Shown: in pieces, positions 1-8,162 of the stretch
Numbering within the stretch: position 1 is the stretch's first letter
How the letters are laid out: each line of letters begins with the position of its first letter
Assembly: GCA_900472625.1 (NCBI GenBank)
Contig: UCIT01000035.1
Coordinates: 24,942 to 88,941 of the forward strand
DNA length: 64,000 nt
Direction: 5' to 3'
From: Hyphomicrobiales bacterium
GTDB taxonomy: Bacteria > Pseudomonadota > Alphaproteobacteria > Rhizobiales > Rhizobiaceae
The notes under the pieces: generated by a model
What the model saw: only the letters and a program-made list of their open reading frames with translations
Database searches by the model: none
What the model was told of the DNA's origin: nothing
Made by a program: the position numbers and the translations under genes

Positions 1-712
1 CCTGTTCGATGCCAGCGGCGTCGATACCAGTGCGCTCAAGGTGCCTGGCGATTTCAAGGACGACGTGTTCGTGCCCTATGACTACGGCCATTTCGCCGTG
101 ATCTACGACACACAGACCATCAAGATCCCGCCGGCGAGCCTGAAGGAACTGGTCGAGGGCGATCCCGCGCAGAAGATCGTCATCGAGGATCCGAGAACCT
201 CGACGCCGGGGCTCGGGCTGCTGCTTTGGGTGAAGTCGGTCTATGGCGACAAGGCGCCGGAAGCCTGGGCGAAGCTCAAGAAACGGGTGCTGACGGTGAC
301 GCCGGGCTGGTCGGAGGCCTACGGCCTGTTCACCAAGGGCGAGGCGCCGATGGTGCTGTCCTACACGACATCGCCGGCCTATCACATGGTCTCCGAAAAT
401 ACCGACCGATATCAGGCCGCCGCCTTTTCCGAGGGGCACTACATCCAGATCGAGGTTGCCGGGTTGCTGAAGAACGCGCCCGACAAGGCGCTGGCGCAGG
501 ATTTCCTGAAGTTCATGGTGACCACGGGCTTCCAGGACACGATCCCGACCAACAACTGGATGATGCCGGTCGCCGCGACCTCCGAACCCCTGCCCGATGC
601 CTTCGGCAAGCTGGTCAACCCGTCGAAGACCTTCCTGATGAGCCCAGACGAGGTCGCGCAGAACCGCAAGGCGTGGATCGATGAGTGGCTGGCGGCGATG
701 AGCATCAACTGA
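1..712 (+). CDS. thiB: Thiamine ABC transporter substrate-binding protein (5' end outside window)
   Basis: The frame is open from the first bases of the window, so the N-terminus and signal peptide lie upstream; an internal GTG at 41 is not the true start. The C-terminal ~236 residues read as a periplasmic thiamine/TPP-binding protein of the ThiB family, with the FVPYDYGHFAVIYD and EDPRTSTPGLG segments typical of it and a C-terminal NNWMMPV stretch. It would deliver thiamine or its phosphates to ThiP/ThiQ. The stop overlaps the thiP start in a TGATG junction, which shows translational coupling. Any TPP riboswitch would lie before the window. Family call is firm. Confidence 0.93.
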   Translation, partial: LFDASGVDTSALKVPGDFKDDVFVPYDYGHFAVIYDTQTIKIPPASLKELVEGDPAQKIVIEDPRTSTPGLGLLLWVKSVYGDKAPEAWAKLKKRVLTVTPGWSEAYGLFTKGEAPMVLSYTTSPAYHMVSENTDRYQAAAFSEGHYIQIEVAGLLKNAPDKALAQDFLKFMVTTGFQDTIPTNNWMMPVAATSEPLPDAFGKLVNPSKTFLMSPDEVAQNRKAWIDEWLAAMSIN

Positions 713-2358
713 TGCTGCAGACGGCGTCCGAAAGACATCGAGCGTTGACCGGCGGGGCTCTTGGCCTCGCCGTCATCGTCGCTTTCGTGGCGCTTGCCAC
801 CATCGCGCTGCTGCTTGCCAGCGGCGAGACGTCGATCGCGGCAGCCCTGTTCGAGCCCTATATCTTGAGGGTGTTGCGTTTCACGCTTTTGCAGGCGGTG
901 CTGTCGACGCTGTTGTCCGTAGTGCTGGCCATTCCGATCGCGCAGGCGCTGGCGCGGCAGCCGCGGTTTCCCGGTCGGATCTGGATCATCCGGCTGATGG
1001 CGGTGCCGATGGGGTTGCCGGTGCTGATCGGGGCGCTCGGGCTCATCGGCATCTGGGGTCGCCAGGGGATCGTCAACACGCTGCTCTCGGGCGCCGGCCT
1101 AGCCGAACCCGTTAGTATCTATGGTCTGTCAGGCATTCTGCTTGCGCATGTGTTCTTCAACCTGCCGCTCGCCTGCCGGCTGATGCTGGCGGCGCTGGAG
1201 CGGGTGCCGGGAGAATACTGGCTGGTTGCCAGCGGTCTCGGCATGCGGCCGGCTTCGGTGTTCCGCTTCATCGAATGGCCAGTGCTGCGCTCGGTCATCC
1301 CCGGTGTGGCGGGGCTGATCTTCATGCTGTGCGCTACCAGCTTCACGCTGGTGCTGATGCTCGGTGGTGGGCCGGCTGCGACCACAGTCGAGGTGGCGAT
1401 CTACCAGTTGCTGCGCTTCGATTTCGATCCCGGGCGGGCGGTGGCGCTGTCGCTGCTACAAATCGGGCTGACGGCCGTGGTTCTCGGGGTGCTGGCGATT
1501 CTGCCTGAAGTCGGCGATGCCGGGCTCACGTCGGGGCGGACGATCCGGCGTCCGGATGGTGCATTCGCCGACATCAGGATCGTTGATGGCAGCCTGCTGC
1601 TGCTGGCGGTCCTGTTTCTTGGATTGCCGCTGTTGTCGGTGGTCGTCGCCGGGCTGCGCGCCGACCTACCGAAGCTAGTGGCGCAGCCGATCTTCTGGCG
1701 GTCGCTTGCCACCAGCGCAGTCATGTCGCTGTCGGCCGCTGCGCTTTCAGTTGGCCTCTGCGGGCTGCTGGTGCGGGCACGCCATACCTTGTCGCTTGGC
1801 AAGAGCAGCGCGGGCAAGCGCTCCGTAGCCACGCACGCCGTTTTTGGCTCCATGGGGGCGGCATCGTCGCTGGTGCTGCTGGTGCCGCCGATCGTGCTGG
1901 CCACCGGCTGGTTCCTCGCGGTGCGCCGGTTCGGCGATATCGGGACCGTGGCTCCGGCGCTTGTCGTTGCGATCAATGCGCTGATGGCGCTACCCTTCGT
2001 CATGCGCGTGCTGGAGCCGGCCTATGGCATCCACCAGCGTCGGACGCAGCGGCTGAGCGCCAGCCTCGGCATCACCGGTTTCGCCCGTCTGCGGCTGATT
2101 GCCTGGCCGGCGCTGCGCAAGCCTGTTTTGACCGCGTTGTCTTTCGCAATGGCGCTGTCGCTCGGCGATCTCGGGGCGGTGGCACTGTTCGGCTCCGACA
2201 GCTTCGTGACGCTTCCCTGGCTGGTCTATTCCAGCCTCGGGAGTTACCGCACCAACGATGCCGATGGGCTCGCCCTGATCCTTGGCATCATCTGCCTGCT
2301 GCTGACCATTGCCGGCACCATGGGCGGACCGCGTCGGGAGGCGGTTGCGCATGATTGA
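712..2358 (+). CDS. thiP: Thiamine ABC transporter permease
   Basis: A long hydrophobic protein of about 548 residues with two binding-protein-dependent permease halves, as in ThiP/FbpB-type double permeases. EAA-loop-like segments are visible in both halves (around GMRPASVFRFIEWPVL and GITGFARLRLIAWPAL). The start chosen is the ATG at 712 that overlaps the thiB stop; an in-frame ATG at 685 would run 28 bases into thiB and is less likely. It forms the membrane channel for thiamine import and sits between thiB and thiQ in an overlapping operon. Confidence 0.93.
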   Translation: MLQTASERHRALTGGALGLAVIVAFVALATIALLLASGETSIAAALFEPYILRVLRFTLLQAVLSTLLSVVLAIPIAQALARQPRFPGRIWIIRLMAVPMGLPVLIGALGLIGIWGRQGIVNTLLSGAGLAEPVSIYGLSGILLAHVFFNLPLACRLMLAALERVPGEYWLVASGLGMRPASVFRFIEWPVLRSVIPGVAGLIFMLCATSFTLVLMLGGGPAATTVEVAIYQLLRFDFDPGRAVALSLLQIGLTAVVLGVLAILPEVGDAGLTSGRTIRRPDGAFADIRIVDGSLLLLAVLFLGLPLLSVVVAGLRADLPKLVAQPIFWRSLATSAVMSLSAAALSVGLCGLLVRARHTLSLGKSSAGKRSVATHAVFGSMGAASSLVLLVPPIVLATGWFLAVRRFGDIGTVAPALVVAINALMALPFVMRVLEPAYGIHQRRTQRLSASLGITGFARLRLIAWPALRKPVLTALSFAMALSLGDLGAVALFGSDSFVTLPWLVYSSLGSYRTNDADGLALILGIICLLLTIAGTMGGPRREAVAHD

Positions 2359-3085
2359 TGGCACCGAAATTCCTGCCGCGATCGAGATGCAGGATGTCGG
2401 GCTGCGGCTCGGCGGACATCAATTTCTGTTCGACTGCCGGCTGCCGGCAGGTTCGATCATCGGCGTGACAGGTCCATCCGGCGCCGGCAAGTCGACCTTT
2501 CTCAACCTATTGGCCGGCTTCGATACGCCGTCGCGCGGCCGCATCCTGTTTCAAGGGCAGGATGTCAGTCACCGGCATCCGGCGGAGCGGCCGGTATCGC
2601 TGGTGTTTCAGGACAACAATCTGTTCGCGCATCTCGATGTCTTCACCAATGTCGGTCTCGGCATTCACCCGGCGCTAAAGCTGTCTGCCGCCGATCGGCT
2701 GGCGATTGCCTCGGCGCTGGAGAAAGTCGGTCTGTCGGGGTTCGAGAAGCGCATGCCGGCGACATTGTCCGGCGGCGAGCGGCAGCGAGTGGCCTTTGCC
2801 CGGGCGCTGGTACGCAAGCGGCCGCTGCTGTTGCTGGACGAGCCGTTCGCGGCGCTGGATCCAAGCCTGCGCCGGGAGATGGCGTCGCTGCTGTCCGACA
2901 TGCACCGGGAGAGCGGCAACACCGTCGTCCTGGTGTCGCACGATGCCGATGAGATCAAGCGTATCGCCGACTATGCAATCTTCATCGATCACGGCCGGGT
3001 TGCCGTCGCGGCGCCGATCGCGCAGTTTTCGACAGGCGAGAACGATCCTGCGTTGCGGCAATTCCTGCGGATTGACGAATCTTAA
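2351..3085 (+). CDS. thiQ: Thiamine ABC transporter ATP-binding protein
   Basis: ABC ATPase of 244 residues. Walker A is GPSGAGKS, the signature is LSGGERQR, and Walker B is LLLLDEPFAALD followed by a VSHDADE switch histidine. The length matches ThiQ, which is shorter than most importer ATPases because it lacks a regulatory C-terminal domain. The ATG at 2351 overlaps the last codons of thiP by 8 bases. An upstream in-frame ATG at 2309 lies inside thiP and is ignored. It powers uptake with ThiB and ThiP at the inner membrane. Confidence 0.94.
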   Translation: MIDGTEIPAAIEMQDVGLRLGGHQFLFDCRLPAGSIIGVTGPSGAGKSTFLNLLAGFDTPSRGRILFQGQDVSHRHPAERPVSLVFQDNNLFAHLDVFTNVGLGIHPALKLSAADRLAIASALEKVGLSGFEKRMPATLSGGERQRVAFARALVRKRPLLLLDEPFAALDPSLRREMASLLSDMHRESGNTVVLVSHDADEIKRIADYAIFIDHGRVAVAAPIAQFSTGENDPALRQFLRIDES

Positions 3086-3353
3086 CGGCACAACGGCACT
3101 TTCGCCATAATTTGCAGCGACCCAAGAAACTCCTTAACCACGTTGGGCTTGCTAACGTACAAAGGCACCATATTTAGGCAGAGTTTCGCTATGCAACCGA
3201 TGCGGAAATCAGCTACAGCAGAGACTTGGGTCCTCGATTGTGCACTGCAAAAACGGGGACAAACGCCTGTTGACCATTCATGAAGACGACCGGGACGCCA
3301 TGAAGGCGCGCCGGCCGAGAAGCGCGATGACTCGGAGAGCCAGACTGGACCGC

Positions 3354-4871
3354 ATGACGACGTGGAAACTGACCGCGCCTTCCAGTGATGTGTTCTTCGC
3401 AGCGTGCCGCTGGGCACGGCGGGCGTCGATCGTCTCTGCTGCGAGCGTGGCGCTTTACGGATGCCAATCGGCGCTCGAACAATCCTATCAGCCAAGTGTC
3501 GGCCCGTCGTCCAATCCGCAGATTGTCGACGAGGTGCAGAAGAACGATCCGCGTGCGGCCATGGGCGCGCGCGAGCATCCGCGCATCGTTGCCAGTTATG
3601 GCGGCGAGTATAAGGATGCGAAGACCGAACGTCTGGTTGCGCGGATTGCCGGGGCGCTGACGGCGGTGTCGGAAAATCCGAGCCAGTCCTACCGCATCAC
3701 CATCCTGAATTCGCCTGCGATCAACGCCTTCGCGCTGCCGGGTGGTTATCTCTACGTCACGCGCGGCCTGCTGGCGCTTGCCAATGACGCCTCGGAAGTG
3801 GCGGCGGTGCTGTCGCACGAGATGGGCCACGTCACCGCCAACCACGGCATCGAACGGCAGAAGCGCGAAGAGGCGGAAGTCATCGCCAGCCGCGTCGTCG
3901 CTGAGGTGCTGTCGAGCGATATTGCCGGCAAGCAGGCGTTGGCACGCGGCAAGCTCAGGCTCGCGGCCTTCTCGCGGCAGCAGGAATTGCAGGCCGACGT
4001 GATCGGCGTGCGCATGCTCGGCGAGGCCGGCTACGATCCCTACGCGGCTGGACGGTTCCTGGATTCGATGGCGGGCTACAGCCGGTTCATGTCCGTCGAT
4101 CCCGATGCCGACCAGAGCCTCGACTTCCTGTCCAGCCACCCGAACTCGGCGCAGCGCATCGAGCTGGCGCGCGATCATGCGCGCGCCTTCGGGCAGGAAG
4201 GCAAGGTCGGCGACACCGGGCGCGGTTATTATCTCGACGGCATCGACGGCCTGCTTTACGGCGACAGCCCGGAAGAGGGCTATGTGCGCGGCCAGACCTT
4301 CCTGCACGGCGGGCTCGGCATCCGTTTCGACGTGCCGCCGGATTTCAAGATCGACAACAAGGTCGAAGCGGTGATGGCGACCGGCCCAGGCGACGTCGCC
4401 GTGCGGTTCGACGGTGTCGCCGACAACCAGAACCAGTCACTGACCAACTACATCTCCAGCGGCTGGGTCACGGGTCTCGATCCCTCGACCATCCAGCAGA
4501 TTACCGTCAATGGCATGGAAGCGGCGACCGCGCGCGCAAGCGCCGATCGCTGGGATTTCGATGTCACCGTGGTGCGCAACAATTCGCAGATCTTCCGCTT
4601 CCTGACGGCCGTGCCGAAGGGCAGCGCCGCGCTGCAGTCGACCGCCGACGTGCTGCGTTCGAGCTTCCGGCGGATGACGCCGGCCGAAGCCGCGTCGCTG
4701 AAGCCGCTGCGGATCCGGGTCCTGACGGTGCAGCCCGGCGACAACATCACGACGCTCGCGGCGCGGATGATGGGAACTGATCGCAAGCTCGATCTGTTCA
4801 AGCTCATCAACGCGCTGCCGACCGGCGCATCGGTGGCGCCTGGCGACCGCGTGAAGATCATCTCCGAATAA
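3354..4871 (+). CDS. M48-family metalloprotease lipoprotein with C-terminal LysM-like domain
   Basis: A 505-residue zinc metalloprotease. HEMGH is at residues 155-159 of the chosen start, with a downstream QQELQAD segment giving the third ligand. Residues 34-37 (LYGC) after a hydrophobic stretch form a lipobox, so the mature protein is probably lipid-anchored in the periplasm. The last ~50 residues (LTVQPGDNITTLAARMMG onward) look like a LysM-type domain. BepA-like roles in outer-membrane protein quality control are the nearest known function, by inference. The start is uncertain: in-frame ATGs at 3300 and 3327 are alternatives. I see nothing else clear between thiQ and this gene. Confidence 0.85.
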   Translation: MTTWKLTAPSSDVFFAACRWARRASIVSAASVALYGCQSALEQSYQPSVGPSSNPQIVDEVQKNDPRAAMGAREHPRIVASYGGEYKDAKTERLVARIAGALTAVSENPSQSYRITILNSPAINAFALPGGYLYVTRGLLALANDASEVAAVLSHEMGHVTANHGIERQKREEAEVIASRVVAEVLSSDIAGKQALARGKLRLAAFSRQQELQADVIGVRMLGEAGYDPYAAGRFLDSMAGYSRFMSVDPDADQSLDFLSSHPNSAQRIELARDHARAFGQEGKVGDTGRGYYLDGIDGLLYGDSPEEGYVRGQTFLHGGLGIRFDVPPDFKIDNKVEAVMATGPGDVAVRFDGVADNQNQSLTNYISSGWVTGLDPSTIQQITVNGMEAATARASADRWDFDVTVVRNNSQIFRFLTAVPKGSAALQSTADVLRSSFRRMTPAEAASLKPLRIRVLTVQPGDNITTLAARMMGTDRKLDLFKLINALPTGASVAPGDRVKIISE

Positions 4872-4896
4872 AAAGAGGCCCGGCTTGCGCCGGGCC
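4870..4896 (-). terminator. Rho-independent terminator for rpoH2
   Basis: The arms GGCCCGGC and GCCGGGCC form an 8-bp stem with a 4-nt loop. On the minus strand they are followed by TCTTTTTATT. This is oriented for transcription leaving rpoH2 and overlaps the stop codon of the convergent M48 gene. Confidence 0.8.
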
Positions 4897-4925
4897 AGTC
4901 ACATCACTGGGGGAGTAATCTCTCT

Positions 4926-5002
4926 GGATAGACCGATACCGCTCTATCCCTGTGTCTGTCGCAATTCCTGGGTGGAAGCCGATTGCAGGTTTCCCGGAAT
5001 TG
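4926..5002 (-). other. Structured 3' UTR of rpoH2 (two extra hairpins)
   Basis: Between the rpoH2 stop and its terminator lie two further inverted repeats. One pairs GGATAGA with TCTATCC (4926-4949). The other pairs CAATTCC..GGG with CCCGGAATTG (about 4961-5002). Together with the terminator the 3' UTR is a run of three stems. It could simply stabilise the mRNA or be the source of a 3'-derived small RNA; the sequence does not decide. Confidence 0.4.
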
Positions 5003-5005
5003 TCT

Positions 5006-5869
5006 TCAATTCGAAACGCCCATGTAGGGATCGGCGGTCACGAGCGCGGTGCGGAGCTTTTCCAAGGCGCGGCTTTCGATCTGGCGCACGCGTTCCTTGG
5101 AGATGCCAAGGTCCGCGCCCAGCTCTTCCAACGTCGCGCCGTCTTCTGCCAGACGACGGGCGCTGATGATCTTCATTTCGCGTTCGTTGAGATGGGTCAG
5201 TGCCGAGGCCAGCCACACGCGGCGACGTTCGCCGTCGATCATGTTGGTGACCTGCTCGTCGGGCAGAGGCTCGTTGCTGACGAGGAAATCCATCTTCTCG
5301 GCACTGTCGGCATCGCCTGATACGGAGGGCGCCTGGAGCGAGGCGTCGTTGCCGGACAGGCGCGCATCCATCGTCTGCACGTCATTGAGGCTGACGCCCA
5401 GAGCGGCCGCGATTTCCTGGTGAATGGATTGCAGTGTCAGCTGTGTGTCGCCCTTGGCAAGCTTGGCGCGCAGGCGGCGGAGATTGAAGAACAGCGCCTT
5501 CTGCGCCGAGCTTGTGCCGCCGCGAACGATCGACCAGTTGCGCAGGATATAATCCTGGATGGAAGCGCGGATCCACCAGCTGGCGTAGGTCGAGAAACGC
5601 ACATCACGTTCCGGCTCGAAGCGGGCGGCAGCTTCCAGAAGGCCGACATAGCCTTCCTGCACCAGGTCGCTCATCGGTAGTCCGAAGTTGCGGAATTTCG
5701 CGGCCATGGAGATGACGAGGCGCATATGCGCCATGGCGATCTGGTTACGTGCGCCGCGGTCTTCATTGTGCTTCCAGCGGACCGCGAGGTCATGCTCTTC
5801 TTCGCGGGCAAGATAAGGAGCCGCCATGGCGATCTTGATCATGCGCCGATCTGCAGACATATTTTTCAT
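5006..5869 (-). CDS. rpoH2: RNA polymerase sigma factor RpoH2 (sigma-32 family)
   Basis: A 287-residue sigma-70-family protein. Region 2 contains LVQEGYVGLLEAAARFEPE and FSTYASWWIRASIQDYILRNW (residues 69-111). The RpoH-specific box QKALFFNLR is at 123-131. A region 4 helix-turn-helix (GISKERVRQIESRALEKLR) is near the C-terminus. The N-terminus (SADRRMIKIAMAAPYL) matches the rhizobial RpoH2 group rather than RpoH1. The ATG at 5869 has AGGAG seven bases upstream. In rhizobia RpoH2 works downstream of the general stress sigma factor EcfG/RpoE2, and a matching promoter lies at 6173-6197. It would direct polymerase to stress genes. Confidence 0.93.
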   Translation of the reverse strand: MKNMSADRRMIKIAMAAPYLAREEEHDLAVRWKHNEDRGARNQIAMAHMRLVISMAAKFRNFGLPMSDLVQEGYVGLLEAAARFEPERDVRFSTYASWWIRASIQDYILRNWSIVRGGTSSAQKALFFNLRRLRAKLAKGDTQLTLQSIHQEIAAALGVSLNDVQTMDARLSGNDASLQAPSVSGDADSAEKMDFLVSNEPLPDEQVTNMIDGERRRVWLASALTHLNEREMKIISARRLAEDGATLEELGADLGISKERVRQIESRALEKLRTALVTADPYMGVSN

Positions 5870-6172
5870 ATCGGTCTCCTGAGCTCAGGCTTTTAGCCCC
5901 CGAAAAAGGGCAAACAATGCTTGCTTCCGGACGTTGCCGACCGGATCAAATTTCATGGCTTGAAGATATGAAGGCCTCGAACTCTGGACGTCTCAGAAGG
6001 AGGCCCTAGTTACTGCTATGTGTTGGTCATGCAGTGGGCCCGGACCATTTTTGTCACTTTGCCGAAGTGGCAAGATGGGGAAGGCATGATCCGCTCCTCG
6101 TCGCATGTTGACATGAAAATCGGACCTCCAGCGAAATTGCTTTCCCGTGGAAGTCCGCAGTGACAATCAGAT

Positions 6173-6197
6173 AACGCGACATTGCGGAAAAAGTTCC
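6173..6197 (-). promoter_or_regulatory. EcfG/RpoE2-type promoter upstream of rpoH2
   Basis: Reading the minus strand, GGAAC (6197-6193) is followed after exactly 16 bases by CGTT (6176-6173). This is the consensus of the alphaproteobacterial general stress sigma factor. It lies just past the carD terminator and about 300 bases upstream of rpoH2, implying a long leader (5870 to ~6165) in which I see no gene. It is the only GGAAC on this strand in the gap. Control of rpoH2 by EcfG-type sigma factors is established in Sinorhizobium and Rhizobium. Confidence 0.75.
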
Positions 6198-6200
6198 AAT

Positions 6201-6230
6201 AAAAAACCCGGCACGATGGCCGGGTTTTTT
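6201..6230 (-). terminator. Terminator after carD
   Basis: A near-symmetrical hairpin with AAAAAACCCGGC and GCCGGGTTTTTT arms around a 6-nt loop. It starts 21 bases past the carD stop. Flanking A and T tracts would make it work in both directions, but only carD transcription runs into it. Confidence 0.9.
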
Positions 6231-6250
6231 GATGAAAAGAAAACCTGAAA

Positions 6251-6826
6251 TCAGGCCGCTTCTTCTTCCTGTGCTTCGTCTTCCTCGACTGCCTTGCCGC
6301 GCTTCGGACCCTTGTTCAGGTTCGTTTCGACGAGGCGGACAGCTTCTGTTTCCGACAGCTTGTTGACGGCGGCGATTTCACGCGCCATGCGGTCAAGGGC
6401 TGCTTCGTACAATTGACGCTCGGAGTAGGACTGTTCCGGCTGGTTTTCGGCACGGTAGAGATCGCGAACGACTTCAGCGATCGAGATCAGATCGCCGGAG
6501 TTGATCTTCGCATCGTATTCCTGCGCGCGGCGGGACCACATGGTGCGCTTGACGCGCGCCTTGCCTTGCACAACCTTCAATGCACGCTCGACGAAATCCG
6601 TTTCGGAAAGCTTGCGCATGCCAATGCTCATGGCCTTTGCGACCGGCACTTTCAGGCGCATCTTGTCCTTCTCGAAATCGATTACAAAAAGTTCGAGCTT
6701 CATGCCGGCGACTTCTTGCTCTTCGATTGTGCTGATGGTACCGACGCCATGAGCGGGGTACACGATCGATTCACCGGTCTTGAAACCATGGCGTGCTGCT
6801 GAAGGCTTTTTCTGCTGGATCGTCAT
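6251..6826 (-). CDS. carD: CarD-family RNA polymerase-binding transcriptional regulator
   Basis: A 191-residue CarD/CdnL-type protein. The N-terminal Tudor-like RNA-polymerase interaction domain contains GESIVYPAHGVGTI, and a helical C-terminal domain carries the WSRRAQEYDAKINSGD segment that contacts promoter DNA in this family. It ends in an acidic tail. It is expected to stabilise open complexes at housekeeping promoters through the polymerase beta subunit. The ATG at 6826 is preferred over a TTG at 6835 because AGGGAG is too close to the TTG. It lies between fdxA and rpoH2 on the same strand. Confidence 0.92.
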   Translation of the reverse strand: MTIQQKKPSAARHGFKTGESIVYPAHGVGTISTIEEQEVAGMKLELFVIDFEKDKMRLKVPVAKAMSIGMRKLSETDFVERALKVVQGKARVKRTMWSRRAQEYDAKINSGDLISIAEVVRDLYRAENQPEQSYSERQLYEAALDRMAREIAAVNKLSETEAVRLVETNLNKGPKRGKAVEEDEAQEEEAA

Positions 6827-7221
6827 TCTTGTCAAAAACTCCCTGTTACGCTTCCGGCAGGAGCCGGAGCCGGGTCAGTCAGGCCCGGATGAGACGGTCG
6901 GATCCGTCGGGTGACTTTACTTCTGGTCCCACCGGGGAGAAGCAAGCATATTCAGACACGCGATCTTGGGCCTGACAGCTCAAGATAATGATATGTCACG
7001 GTTATCGCGTTTGGATTTGTTTGCTTTCGTGGTGGTTTGGGGCATCCGTGATGCCGCAAAAGGAACAGTGTGGGAAACTTACCACAAAAATATGAGGAAA
7101 TCAATAATTTACTGCATGTGAGTCATGCGGGCAACACAGGTCGCCCACATAAGTCATGCATATCTCGCGCCCTCCAGACCGGATTTCAACCGGCTTGTTG
7201 GACTATAGTATCAGGGGCAGA
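6827..7221 (-). other. Intergenic region between fdxA and carD
   Basis: About 395 bases, more AT-rich towards 6960-7150, holding the carD promoter and leader. An 8-base repeat (AGTCATGC) occurs twice near 7122 and 7153 around a GGGC/GCCC arm pair. A weak ACCGG-containing dyad near 7180-7200 may end fdxA transcription. No gene is apparent on either strand. Confidence 0.4.
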
Positions 7222-7560
7222 TCAATCGCCTGCGCCCGGCTTTTCCGAGAAGTATTTCTCGAACTTGCCAGTCTCGCCGTCCATCTCCTTGGCTTCGTCC
7301 ATCGCGTCCTTCTTGACGGTGATGTTCGGCCATTGGCTGGCATACTCGGCATTGATCTTCAGCCACTTGTCGAGGCCCGGCTCCGTATCGGGCTTGATCG
7401 CCTCGGCGGGACATTCCGGCTCGCAGACGCCGCAGTCGATGCACTCATCGGGATTGATGGCGAGGAAATTTTCGCCTTCATAAAAGCAGTCGACGGGGCA
7501 TACTTCAACGCAATCGGTGTATTTGCACTTGATGCAGTTGTCGGTCACGACATAGGTCAT
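7222..7560 (-). CDS. fdxA: Ferredoxin FdxA (7Fe type)
   Basis: A 112-residue ferredoxin. The first cluster-binding region is CIKCKYTDCVEVCPVDC and the second is CIDCGVCEPECP. This cysteine pattern is that of FdxA proteins carrying one [3Fe-4S] and one [4Fe-4S] cluster, followed by the usual ~50-residue C-terminal extension. The start at 7560 has GGAG six bases upstream; upstream in-frame codons to 7674 are non-conserved and ignored. It is a low-potential electron carrier with no fixed partner known here. The order S4 protein, fdxA, carD on one strand suggests a conserved neighbourhood. Confidence 0.95.
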   Translation of the reverse strand: MTYVVTDNCIKCKYTDCVEVCPVDCFYEGENFLAINPDECIDCGVCEPECPAEAIKPDTEPGLDKWLKINAEYASQWPNITVKKDAMDEAKEMDGETGKFEKYFSEKPGAGD

Positions 7561-7754
7561 GAAGAACTCCAGGATTTTTACGCAGACGGGGCCGGGCAAC
7601 CTGGAACGTCGCGCCTTTCCCCTGGCCAGAGAAACGACATGATCAGTCTGGGATACTGCCACACCATCCGGCAAGTTGCTTGTGAAGTATCGACTTTGTC
7701 GCCGGAATTCAAGAATAAAGCGATCGCGAAACCGGGCGCCAGAGAGACAGTTTT

Positions 7755-8159
7755 CTAATCCTCGTCGGACATCAGCCTGTCGATTGCGCGCCGTTCCTTC
7801 TTGGTCGGTCTTCCGGTGCCGACATCGCGGGTCGCCTGCTCGTAGGGAGTCAGCTTCTTCTTGTCTTCCGCTGTCGGGCTGACGTCGTCATAGAGCAGTC
7901 GCGCCTCCTCGAAGGGACCGCGCCGGTGGCCACCCGACCTCACGACCAGGACGATATCCCGGCGATCCAGCGAAAGCTCGATCTTGTCGCCGGGTTTGAT
8001 CTGGTGGCTGGGCTGATTGACGCGCTCGCCGTTGATGCGGACGTGGCCAGACTGGATCTGTGCCTGCGCCAGCGAGCGCGACTTGATCATGCGCGTGAAG
8101 AACAGCCATTTGTCGATGCGCTGGCGCGAACCGCTTTGTGGCTGTGTCTCCCCGCTCAT
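7755..8159 (-). CDS. S4-domain RNA-binding protein (Hsp15-like)
   Basis: A 134-residue protein with an S4 RNA-binding fold at residues ~13-70 (RIDKWLFFTRMIKSRSLAQ, then HVRINGERV and IKPGDKIEL) and a basic C-terminal tail with KKERRAIDR. It resembles HslR/Hsp15, which binds stalled 50S subunits carrying nascent peptide. It starts only 3 bases after the helicase stop, so the two are probably co-transcribed. Confidence 0.85.
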   Translation of the reverse strand: MSGETQPQSGSRQRIDKWLFFTRMIKSRSLAQAQIQSGHVRINGERVNQPSHQIKPGDKIELSLDRRDIVLVVRSGGHRRGPFEEARLLYDDVSPTAEDKKKLTPYEQATRDVGTGRPTKKERRAIDRLMSDED

Positions 8160-8162
8160 GGA

